From the NCBI RefSeq assembly GCF_001984175.1, contig NZ_MTQP01000044.1, positions 39,767 to 103,766 on the forward strand: a stretch of 64,000 nt of DNA, read 5' to 3'. This DNA comes from Saccharothrix sp. ALI-22-I. GTDB taxonomy: Bacteria; Actinomycetota; Actinomycetes; Mycobacteriales; Pseudonocardiaceae. The stretch's first letter is position 1. Each line of letters begins with the position of its first letter. Positions 57,585 to 64,000 of the stretch are shown here, one piece after another. The translations under genes were made by a program, and so were the position numbers. The notes beneath the pieces are model-generated. The model was given only the letters and a program-made list of their open reading frames with translations, had not been told where the DNA came from and did no database searches.

Positions 57585-57626
57585 TATCTGATCAGATGGT
57601 CATCTCGTCATCCGCACGCGGAAGCG

Positions 57627-58135
57627 GTGCACAACGATCTTCAACGCTGGAGGTGGTCATTCGGCGGCGTCACGGTCCCCCGGGTCATGTCGCTGCTGCC
57701 GGAGCGGATCCGGCACGTGGTGCTGCTTTCGGCGGTGGTGCCGGAGGACGGCACCCGGGTACTCGACCAGATCGACGCGGACGTGCGCACCTCGGTGGAG
57801 GCGGGCATCGCCGGCGGCGTCTACACCGTCGGCGTCGACGCCGCCAGGTTCATGCTGTGCAACGACGCCGACGAGGAGCAGTCCGACTTCATCCTCCGCC
57901 GAGTGGTCGACGATGCCGCCGCGTTGCTGACCGAAACCGTTGACCTGAGCGGTTACCGGCTGTCCATACCCCGGACGTATGTGCAACTCTCCCAGGACCA
58001 GTGTTACCCGCCCGACTTCCAGGCCAAATCGGCCCAGCGGACCCTCGCCGAGGTCACCACGCTCGACGCCGGCCACATGGCGGACCGGCCCGAGCTGGGT
58101 CCCGCTTCGTCTTCGGACGCGATCAGCGCCGCTGG
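57627..58135 (+). pseudogene. Remnant of an alpha/beta hydrolase without its N-terminus and nucleophile
   Basis: A frame reads FGGVTVPRVMSLLPERIRHV, VLLSAVVPEDGTRVLDQID and later RTYVQLSQDQCYPPDFQAKS and TTLDAGHMADRPE, the second half of an alpha/beta hydrolase. Just upstream the bases GGTGGTCATTCGGCGGC look like a nucleophile elbow (GHSFGG) from which a few bases have been lost, so the Ser motif is broken and the frame changed. The first 70 or so residues are missing. The C-terminus runs into the convergent DUF2236 gene. A dead gene. Confidence 0.65.
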
Positions 58136-59062
58136 TCAGCTCGCGCGGTGCTCTGCGGGTGGCAGGGCCCATCGGACGGCACTGGTGACGCCATGGCCCG
58201 CCAGTCGAACCGCGGTGTGCTCCAAGACCGGCAGGAACGGCAACCGCAACGGCAGACGCGTCCACACCGGCAACGACGCCATCGCGGCCGCGCCCACCGC
58301 CGCATAGGGCACCCGCACCGCCAACGGCAGGGGTGGCGTCACCAGGAGGAACCGGGCGGCTTCGCGTGCCTCCCGGGTTCCCCGCAGTTCGGGCCGGAAC
58401 GCCGCGAGCCGCGAAGCCAGGGCCGCCACCGTGGTCGGCGGGTCGGGCACGCCCAACGCAGCCCCGATCCGCGCCACGTCGGCCACGTAGGCGTCGCACT
58501 CCTGCGGCGTCAGCCGCCGAATCCCGTAGCGCTGGTGGCAGCACAGGAAGCTGTCGACCTCGGCGACGTGCACCCACTCCAGCAGGTGCGGGTCGGCGGC
58601 GTGGTAGGGCACCCCGTCCCTGGTGGTGCCGCGGATGCGCTGGTGGATCGCGCGCACCCCGTCCACGGCACGCTGCGCGTCCTCGGCCGTGCCGAAGGTC
58701 GTGGTGGCCAGGAACAGGCTGGTGCGCTGCAACCTGCCCCACGGGTCGGTGCGGTAGTCGGAGTGCCCGGCGACGGCGGCCATGGCCACCGGGTGCAGGG
58801 ACTGCAGCAGCAAAGCCCGCAGACCGCCGATGAACATGGCCGCGTCGCCGTGCACCCGCCGGATGGGCCGGTCCGGGCCGAACCAGCGGGGACCCGGCGC
58901 GTGGTGGATGCGGGCGCGGCGAGCCTCGCCCTCGGGCCCGGCCACGCGGCCGAACACGGCGTCGGCGACGTAGCGCCGCAGGGGTAGCAGATCCACCGTC
59001 GTCACCTCGGTGCGGAAGGGGATGCGACCAACGCGACCAACGTATGCGATCCGGCCCGTCAT
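58136..59062 (-). CDS. DUF2236 (MpaB/latex-clearing-type) oxygenase-like protein
   Basis: About 308 residues. Core motifs RYVADAVFGRVAGPEGEARR, then GGLRALLLQSLHPVAMAAVA with a His, followed by HSDYRTDPWGRLQRTSLFLA and LLEWVHVAEVDSFLCCHQRY. These are the DUF2236/oxygenase MpaB family signatures; the conserved histidines are presumed haem ligands by analogy with latex-clearing protein. It is a cytoplasmic or membrane-associated oxidoreductase of unknown substrate. Start ATG at 59062 is uncertain; a GTG at about 59006 gives VTTVDLLPLRRY, nearer to the conserved start. Confidence 0.78.
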   Translation of the reverse strand: MTGRIAYVGRVGRIPFRTEVTTVDLLPLRRYVADAVFGRVAGPEGEARRARIHHAPGPRWFGPDRPIRRVHGDAAMFIGGLRALLLQSLHPVAMAAVAGHSDYRTDPWGRLQRTSLFLATTTFGTAEDAQRAVDGVRAIHQRIRGTTRDGVPYHAADPHLLEWVHVAEVDSFLCCHQRYGIRRLTPQECDAYVADVARIGAALGVPDPPTTVAALASRLAAFRPELRGTREAREAARFLLVTPPLPLAVRVPYAAVGAAAMASLPVWTRLPLRLPFLPVLEHTAVRLAGHGVTSAVRWALPPAEHRAS

Positions 59063-59417
59063 TGCGCGGCGCCCGTGCCGCCGACCCCCTGCTACAAGGG
59101 GGAATCCTGCCGATCGGCGCGGGAGCGGTCGACGGCCTGCTGTCACGTGGACGCGGTGTGTCATCGTCGGTGGCGCCGACAGCGCGATGGTTTCGGTGTC
59201 GCGCTGCTCCGCCGACCCCCGTGAACGCATGTCCGCCCGTCGCGGTAGGCGTGCCTACGCGAGGTGGCCGGGCGGGGTGCTAGTTGTTTTCCGTGGTAGG
59301 TCGAGTGCTGCCTGCGGCTTCCTGACTGTAGGCGGGGTCGGTATGAGGCCGGCGGGCGAACTCTTGGGTGGCCGCCCAGCTCGCGAGGAGGGCGAACTTG
59401 TCCGCAGAAGGAGAGCT
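59063..59417. other. Intergenic region, nothing recognised
   Basis: About 355 bases between the DUF2236 gene and the MmyB remnant. Open frames here are short or Arg-rich antisense shadows. No repeat or palindrome stands out. Confidence 0.4.
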
Positions 59418-59962
59418 TTACTCGACGCTGTAGGTGCAGATGGACAGGCCTGGTTCGCCGGGTAGTTCGAACACGTCGAAGGTGATGTCGATTTCGCCGA
59501 CTTCGGGGTGGCGGTAGATCTTCTGGCCGGTGCGGTGCTCGTGCACGTCCTGCTCGGCCCAGTCCGTGCGGAACTGTGGACTGAGCGTGGAGAGCTCTCC
59601 GATGAGTGCGGTGAGGTCCTGGTTGAGCGGGTCGCGTCCGGCTGCGAATCGGAGCATTGCGGCGGTCATGCTGCGGGCAAGGGCCAGTCGACGTAGAAGT
59701 CCCGGGCGCGGGGGCAGAGGAAGATGAACCCGGCCAGGTTCGGCTTCTCCGCCTCGAAGTGCGGGGCGAACAGCGCGCGTCCCATGAGGTTGGACGAGAT
59801 GAGGTCGTGCTGCGCACGCTGTCCGAGGCGCTGCGGAGGTTGCCGCGTTCGAGGTGGGTGTAGTAGTCCAGGCTGACGCCGGCGAGCATGGCGACCTCTT
59901 CGCGGCGCAGGCCGGGCACGCGCCGTTCACCGCCGAAGTCGGGCAGTCCCCATCACCTGCTC
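59418..59962 (-). pseudogene. XRE/MmyB-type regulator broken by deletion and frameshift
   Basis: Pieces in three frames make a damaged version of a common actinomycete regulator. N-terminal helix-turn-helix: DFGGERRVPGLRREEVAMLA, GVSLDYYTHLERGNLRSASD. The next about 50 residues of the family are missing. Then in another frame comes QHDLISSNLMGRALFAPHFE, AEKPNLAGFIFLCPRARDFY, VDW; after a further shift ARSMTAAMLRFAAGRDPLNQ, TLSPQFRTDWAEQDVHEHRT and a proper C-terminus SICTYSVE. The first 20 or so residues are also lost. It cannot make a working protein. Confidence 0.75.
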
Positions 59963-60166
59963 CTGACCCCCGCTCTTCCCACGACCACACGCCCTGCCAA
60001 TGCGGCGCAATCCGTTCCGACAAAACAGTGGCCTAAAGTGCCCGTTTCCGAACCGAGGTGAGTGGAGGGTTCTTCCGACCGGTTGGCCGACCACCGGGCG
60101 ACCTCGACGTCCCCCCATCGCGACGCGGCGGCGGTCGAGGGACGAGATCCGGGCACGAAAATGACG

Positions 60167-60196
60167 TGGCACGGGAACGGGGCCTCTCCCTACGAT
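60167..60196 (+). promoter_or_regulatory. Promoter placing transcription start at the AAC(3) start codon
   Basis: TGGCAC and TACGAT are 18 bases apart, and the -10 box ends six bases before the ATG at 60203. There is no ribosome site in front of that ATG, so the transcript is probably leaderless, as is common in actinomycetes. Confidence 0.5.
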
Positions 60197-60202
60197 GTGC
60201 CG

Positions 60203-61009
60203 ATGCCCAGGACACCCGCCGGCCCGTTGTGCACGCGGGAGTCGATCGCCACCGAACTCGGCCGGGCGGGTCTGCGCCCCGGTGAGACGGTTCTCGTGCA
60301 CTCCTCGCTGAGTTCCCTCGGCTGGGTCTGCGGCGGGGCCGACGCCGTCGTCCTCGCCCTGCTCGACGCCCTCGGCGACGACGGGACGTTGGTGGTGCCC
60401 ACACACTCTGGCGACAACTCCGACCCGGCCCGGTGGCAGTACCCGCCGGTGCCCGAGGCGTGGTGGGACGACATCCGCGCGTCGATGCCGCCGTACGACC
60501 CGCGCATCACACGTACGCGTGGCGTCGGTGTGATACCCGAGGTGGTGCGGAACTGGCCCGGGGCGGTCCGCAGTGCCCACCCGCAGACGTCGTTCGCGGC
60601 GATCGGGCCGCGCACCGCCGAGGTCGTGGCCGGTCACGACCTCGACTGTCAACTCGGTGAGCGGAGTCCGCTCGCCCGGCTGGAAGAGCTGGGGGCGCGG
60701 GTTCTCCTGCTGGGCGCGGGCTTCGGGTCCTGCACCGCGTTCCACCTGGCCGAGTACCGGATCCAGGCGCCGGAGGTCGACAACTCCTTCGCGATCAGGA
60801 CCCCGCAGGGTCGTCGCTGGACCACGGTCCGTGACATCTCTCCCGACGACGACGGCTTCGAGGAGCTGGGCGCGGCTTTCTCCGAGGCACGCCCGGTGCG
60901 GCACGGCAGGGTGGGCGCGGCGGTGACCCGACTGTTCTCGCTGGCCGACGCCGTCGCGTACGCCGAGGTCTGGCTGGCGGCCCGCCGGCGGCACGTCGAC
61001 CCGGCCTGA
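60203..61009 (+). CDS. Aminoglycoside N(3)-acetyltransferase family protein
   Basis: 268 residues, typical length. Family blocks: ETVLVHSSLSSLGWVCGGAD near the N-terminus, DGTLVVPTHSGDNSDPARWQ, PEVVRNWPGAVRSAHPQTSF with the conserved His, and VLLLGAGFGSCTAFHLAEYR. The family transfers acetyl from acetyl-CoA to the 3-amino group of 2-deoxystreptamine antibiotics, though many chromosomal members have weak or other activity (FrbF- and YokD-like). The start at 60203 is favoured by a promoter that fits a leaderless mRNA; an in-frame ATG at 60161 also exists. It is flanked on both sides by pseudogenes. Confidence 0.85.
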   Translation: MPRTPAGPLCTRESIATELGRAGLRPGETVLVHSSLSSLGWVCGGADAVVLALLDALGDDGTLVVPTHSGDNSDPARWQYPPVPEAWWDDIRASMPPYDPRITRTRGVGVIPEVVRNWPGAVRSAHPQTSFAAIGPRTAEVVAGHDLDCQLGERSPLARLEELGARVLLLGAGFGSCTAFHLAEYRIQAPEVDNSFAIRTPQGRRWTTVRDISPDDDGFEELGAAFSEARPVRHGRVGAAVTRLFSLADAVAYAEVWLAARRRHVDPA

Positions 61010-61224
61010 CACGAGACCGCCCTCGACGACCGCGACGCGTCCTCGGCCGCCGCGCGGGCCTCGGCTTCGGCACGACCGCCGCGGCAGGCCGCGTCCGCCA
61101 TCGTGGAGATCCACATCTCGGCGACCTTCGCCGCCTTCCGCCGCACCGCTTCCGGGCGCCGCTGAGCGGCAGGGTGTCCAGCACGCACGACAGGACGCCG
61201 CCGCCGTAGAACTCGCTGATCCGC

Positions 61225-61500
61225 TCGGCCATGCGGGTGATCCCGTGCGGTGCAACAGATACGACATCCCGCGCAGCGTGTAACGGGTGCGGAACATGCG
61301 GGCGATCAGATCGGAGACCCGGGCCAGGGTCCAGCGCTGGTCCTCGCCGAAACCGTGCGCCGCGGGGCCCTGTTCCAACGCCTCGGCGAGCCGGTCCAGG
61401 CGCGTCCCGTCCAAGCGGCAGAACGATTCGCCAGGTCCTTTCGAGGCCAACGCCGCACGGCCGCCGGCACGCCATCGCGGCGCCGCACGTACACCGCGTT
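61225..61500 (-). pseudogene. IS630-family transposase N-terminal remnant
   Basis: On the minus strand a frame reads ASKGPGESFCRLDGTRLDRL, AEALEQGPAAHGFGEDQRWT and LARVSDLIARMFRTRYTLRG, the winged-helix DNA-binding part of IS630-type transposases common in actinomycetes. After YLLHRTG the frame is lost and the DDE catalytic half is absent. No terminal inverted repeats or TA duplications were identified. A neighbouring piece at about 61020-61190 (EAVRRKAAKVAEMWISTMAD) belongs to another lost gene. Confidence 0.65.
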
Positions 61501-61529
61501 GGGGTGTGCACGATACCGGTGTGCACCGT

Positions 61530-61850
61530 CTACACCGGTTCGACGGGAACGACCATGTGAGGTGACGGTGGCAAGGCGGTGGTGCTGATCAGGTCACCGG
61601 TGTGGACCCGGTTCTCACCGCGCAGGTCGACGTGGGCGGCCACGTTCAGCGTTCCTCCGACGTCGGGGACGTCGAGGTGGAACGGGAGGTGCTGCTCGCC
61701 GGTGTCATCGCGTAAGACCTCGCCGCTGTACTCGGCCTTCGTGACCGCAGGGGCGTCAGCGAGGGAAACGTCGTACAGGCGCACCCGCAGGACCGCCCGG
61801 CCGAACGCGGGCGTGCCCGCGGGAATCGCCACGACTCCGGTGATGCGCAT
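61530..61850 (-). CDS. YbaY-like small beta-domain protein (astacin operon gene 4)
   Basis: 106 residues, no signal peptide. The sequence VRLYDVSLADAPAVTKAEYS followed by LPFHLDVPD and YNVAAHVDL-type strands matches the YbaY lipoprotein domain, a small beta-sandwich whose role is unclear. It begins four bases after the stop of the previous gene, so it is translationally coupled. As last gene of the astacin operon it may bind or chaperone the peptidase. It lacks the lipobox of most YbaY proteins. Confidence 0.65.
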   Translation of the reverse strand: MRITGVVAIPAGTPAFGRAVLRVRLYDVSLADAPAVTKAEYSGEVLRDDTGEQHLPFHLDVPDVGGTLNVAAHVDLRGENRVHTGDLISTTALPPSPHMVVPVEPV

Positions 61851-61854
61851 CTGT

Positions 61855-62112
61855 CTAGTTCAGCACGGCGAACCGGGCTTCGAAGTCGACCGGGCCACCG
61901 GTGAGGTTGCGGACCACGATGAAGTACTTGATCAACCCGGCGGCCTGCCGGTCGACCTGTACCTTCCACTCGATCTGCTCGGCGCCGTCGACCATCGGCC
62001 ATGTCGGCACGACCAGCCACACGACCCGCCAGTCCTCGGGCCAACTGTGGGTGGACCAGCGCTGCGACGTCCCGCCGGGCACCTGTCCTCGGAACTGCAC
62101 ACCAAGCCGCAT
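61855..62112 (-). CDS. Free-standing copy of the astacin C-terminal domain (operon gene 3)
   Basis: 85 residues, no signal peptide, Trp-rich beta-domain: MRLGVQFRGQVPGGTSQRW, WRVVWLVVPTWPMVDGAEQI, IKYFIVVRNLTGGPVDFEAR. By hand alignment about 55 of 81 residues are identical to the last 90 residues of the astacin encoded two genes upstream, so it arose by duplication of that domain. AAGGGGGAG precedes the ATG at 62112. A soluble copy could compete with the protease for a partner or substrate, or cap it. Function unknown. Confidence 0.75.
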   Translation of the reverse strand: MRLGVQFRGQVPGGTSQRWSTHSWPEDWRVVWLVVPTWPMVDGAEQIEWKVQVDRQAAGLIKYFIVVRNLTGGPVDFEARFAVLN

Positions 62113-62126
62113 CGGGATCTCCCCCT

Positions 62127-62315
62127 TCAGTTTGTCGGGGCGGGTGCGGGACCCGCGTCCTCGGCCTCCGCCAGGTTCGCCGGTACTCCGGTGACAGCGG
62201 TGTCGCCGCCCTGCGGCGCGACCCCGCCGTCCTGGGCCGGTGCGATGAGCGAGTCGATGACGATCAGCTCGTCCAGCGACGCGGGTGCGGCCCCGCCGTC
62301 GAGTTCAGCACTCAT
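62127..62315 (-). CDS. Small acidic protein of the astacin operon (gene 2)
   Basis: 62 residues with no Cys, Lys or Arg: MSAELDGGAAPASLDELIVI, DSLIAPAQDGG and a Pro/Ala/Gly-rich tail. Only the LDELIVIDSLIAP segment looks able to form a helix; the rest is likely disordered. GAGGAG lies eight bases before the ATG, a strong ribosome site, and the gene sits between the protease and the free-standing domain, so it is very likely expressed. It could be a substrate, an inhibitor propeptide or a precursor peptide. No family is recognised. Confidence 0.6.
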   Translation of the reverse strand: MSAELDGGAAPASLDELIVIDSLIAPAQDGGVAPQGGDTAVTGVPANLAEAEDAGPAPAPTN

Positions 62316-62327
62316 GTCGTACTCCTC

Positions 62328-63392
62328 TCAGAGTGCGTCCGGCGACCAGCCGAGCACGTCGAAACGAGCCTCGACGTCGACCTGCCCACCGGTCAGGTTC
62401 GTGATGACGAGGAAGTACTTGAGCAGGCCACCGGACTGACGGGTGACCTGCACGGTCCACTCGATCTGCTCCGGGCCGTCGACTGCGGGCGCGGTGGGCA
62501 CCACTGTCCACACCACGTACCAGTGCGCGGGCCAGCTGTGGCTGAACCAGCGCTTGGTCGTGTTGGCGGGCACCGAGCCGGTGAACTGCACACCGCGGAA
62601 CTCCGCAGCCGGTTCGAGGTCGCGGTACATGAGCCGCACCGCCGCACAGTCGCCAGGACTGAGGCCTTCCCGTTGGCCGATCTCGACGTTCTGCGCCGGG
62701 GTGATCGTGTCCCGCGTGGTGTCGATCGCGAATGCCCGGCGCGGGTAGTGCATGATCGAGTGGTAGTCGTACGGCCCGACGTCGTCGCCGTCGGTGATGT
62801 GCTGGTTGAAGTTGTGCGCGTTTTGCTGCTGGATGTTCGTCCAGTTGATCGTTACGAACGCGTTGCGATCCTCCCGGCTCTGCTCGTGCCACAGGCCGAC
62901 ACTGTGCGCGATTTCGTGAATCGTCGCCCCGGTCTCGCAGCCGGCGGTCAGCGTGATGTTCTGCTGGTTTCCGCGCATGCCGACTGGTGAACTGCAGTTG
63001 CCACCGGGCTGGAAGCGAATGAAATTTCGGTGGTCCGCATTGGCCGGGTTGCGGGGGATCAGTCGAATGCGGGTGTTGAGTTCCCAGTGCGCGACGGCGT
63101 TGTGCACGCGGGCCTGGTCCGGCAGGTTCTGGTCTATCTCGAAGGGCACCCGTCCACCCGGCCAGCGGAACTGCTGGCCAGGTATGATCACGCTTTCCGG
63201 GTGGACGTCGCCTTCCTGGACGAGGGTGAGCACGATGTCGCCTTCGATCATCGGTTCGCCGTCGACCATGGTGTACTGAACGGCTTTCACGCCTTCGGTC
63301 TGCGTTTGGACCAGGCCTGTTCTGGGTTCGGCGCCGACGCGAAACTGGCCGCTGCCGGTCACTTCGCCGCCGGGTTCGGTGGGTGGCGTCAT
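62328..63392 (-). CDS. Astacin-family (M12A) zinc metalloprotease without signal peptide
   Basis: 354 residues. The zinc site HEIAHSVGLWHEQSREDR fits HExxHxxGxxHExxR exactly, and SIMHYPRRAFAID supplies the Met-turn and Tyr. A propeptide-like region of about 75 residues precedes the catalytic domain (about 76-260). A C-terminal Trp-rich beta-domain follows (about 265-354). There is no Sec or Tat signal, odd for a family that normally acts outside the cell. GGAGGGG precedes the ATG at 63392. It heads a four-gene operon with a small acidic protein, a free copy of its own C-terminal domain and a YbaY-like protein. How it leaves the cell, if it does, is unknown. Confidence 0.9.
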   Translation of the reverse strand: MTPPTEPGGEVTGSGQFRVGAEPRTGLVQTQTEGVKAVQYTMVDGEPMIEGDIVLTLVQEGDVHPESVIIPGQQFRWPGGRVPFEIDQNLPDQARVHNAVAHWELNTRIRLIPRNPANADHRNFIRFQPGGNCSSPVGMRGNQQNITLTAGCETGATIHEIAHSVGLWHEQSREDRNAFVTINWTNIQQQNAHNFNQHITDGDDVGPYDYHSIMHYPRRAFAIDTTRDTITPAQNVEIGQREGLSPGDCAAVRLMYRDLEPAAEFRGVQFTGSVPANTTKRWFSHSWPAHWYVVWTVVPTAPAVDGPEQIEWTVQVTRQSGGLLKYFLVITNLTGGQVDVEARFDVLGWSPDAL

Positions 63393-63880
63393 CGTCCCCT
63401 CCCGTCGTAAATGGACGGACGAACAAGTCTGATCCCCGAATCGTCGGCATCGCTAGGGGCGAACGCCTCTACGCCGTAAGTTACTTCGTTTGGGTGACCC
63501 TTGATCGGTTGAACATCTGTGCCCAGATCTCTTCACCCGCCGTGGGCGAGTTCCGCGTGAGTGTGGCGAGCTGTTCTATGAGGATCGGATCAAGGCGTCC
63601 TACCCGATCCACCCGAACTCCCGACACCGACCACTGGCCCGGATCTTTCATGGGGACGCTGACCTGGACTGATGCGGTGGTGATGTCTGGTTTTGTGGGC
63701 TTTTTTCGTGTTCGGGGTGGGCGACATGACCCGGTGTCGGCTGGGAGTGCCGCCGGATTCCACTGCCCGGTTTGAGGGACACGATCACCTGAGCGTGCTC
63801 TCGAGCGGGTGTCTGCACTGTTCTACCAGCGACGATGTCTTTCGGGCGGCACCGGGCTTCTGGTTGTTTGTGTTGTCGGG
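63393..63880. other. Intergenic region upstream of the astacin operon
   Basis: About 490 bases. Its right half (63640-63880) is unusually T-rich on the plus strand, with runs such as GGCTTTTTTCG, and holds no credible gene. The astacin promoter must lie between about 63400 and 63520. Nothing else recognised. Confidence 0.4.
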
Positions 63881-64000
63881 TCAGGGGTTGTCAAGTGTGT
63901 AGATGCGGGTGGTGTTTTCGTTGGCGGCGGTGGCGAGGAGTTTGTGGTCTGGGCTGAACGCGACCGTGGTGATCTTCGCGGTGTGGCGGAGGCGTGCCTG
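63881..64000 (-). CDS. WD40-repeat protein, C-terminal end only
   Basis: The last 39 codons of a gene that continues beyond the window: LRHTAKITTVAFSPDHKLLA then TAANENTTRIYTLDNP and a stop at 63881. The blade H-x-VAFSPDHKLLAT...TRIY is a standard WD40 repeat. In actinomycetes such C-termini belong mostly to large nSTAND or serine/threonine-kinase WD40 proteins. Which applies is outside the window. Confidence 0.7.
   Translation of the reverse strand, partial: QARLRHTAKITTVAFSPDHKLLATAANENTTRIYTLDNP

Noticed and set aside
61533..61543. ACCGGTTCGAC, resembling half of the LacI operator
   Set aside because: It lies inside the last codons of the YbaY-like gene, lacks the left half-site and has no promoter nearby.

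Overview
The window is 64 kb of very GC-rich DNA from an actinomycete chromosome. GTG and TTG starts, four-base overlaps between neighbouring genes, a DUF574-type methyltransferase, a DUF2236 oxygenase, ATPase-less sugar importers and many secreted carbohydrate enzymes fit the Pseudonocardiales (Saccharothrix/Actinosynnema/Lentzea-like). The genus is an inference from style, not from a marker gene. No rRNA, tRNA, CRISPR array or intact prophage was found.

Layout. 0-5 kb: a partial secreted propeller-like protein, a GTGA-coupled operon (DUF6807 protein, cupin, Gfo/Idh oxidoreductase) and a zinc-type MDR dehydrogenase. 5-10.5 kb: a LacI regulator, a secreted clan GH-A hydrolase with a ricin-type lectin tail, and a secreted PL9 pectate lyase. 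11-16 kb: a methyltransferase and a compact minus-strand operon of glutamate decarboxylase plus two unusual P450s. 16-24.5 kb: a haloperoxidase-like remnant, small conserved genes, a large secreted GH92 alpha-mannosidase, a frameshifted cupin gene and an N-domain-less Clp ATPase. 24.8-34.5 kb: a large secreted multidomain hydrolase, a lipoprotein/permease/permease/GH63-like operon and a second LacI closely similar to the first. 34.7-42.7 kb: a decayed nSTAND/EACC1 conflict locus, a chloroperoxidase-like hydrolase, a regulator/methyltransferase pair, a drug exporter with TetR, and an (alpha/alpha)-barrel enzyme. 42.8-51.5 kb: a ROK regulator, a second sugar importer and an intracellular GH38 alpha-mannosidase. 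51.8-57.6 kb: a HEAT-repeat protein, a membrane-anchored propeller protein and a secreted S33 peptidase. 57.6-61.5 kb: a degraded zone with several pseudogenes around a DUF2236 oxygenase and an aminoglycoside acetyltransferase. 61.5-63.4 kb: a four-gene astacin operon. The right edge holds the C-terminus of a WD40 protein.

How it works together. Much of the window looks like a polysaccharide-use region. Secreted hydrolases and a lyase (6.6, 8.7, 17.8 and 24.8 kb) would cut plant or mannose-rich glycans, two importers would take up oligosaccharides, and cytoplasmic GH63-like and GH38 enzymes would finish digestion. Neither importer has its own ATPase, so a shared MsiK-type ATPase elsewhere is expected. 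A palindrome, TCGAACCGGTTCGA, recurs before both LacI genes, both large hydrolase genes and the first importer, so the two LacI paralogues probably run one regulon across about 30 kb. A second palindrome type, GGAAAGC(G)CTTTCC, marks three other sugar loci. The most unusual units are the astacin operon, which carries a free-standing copy of the protease's own C-terminal domain, and the decarboxylase/double-P450 operon.
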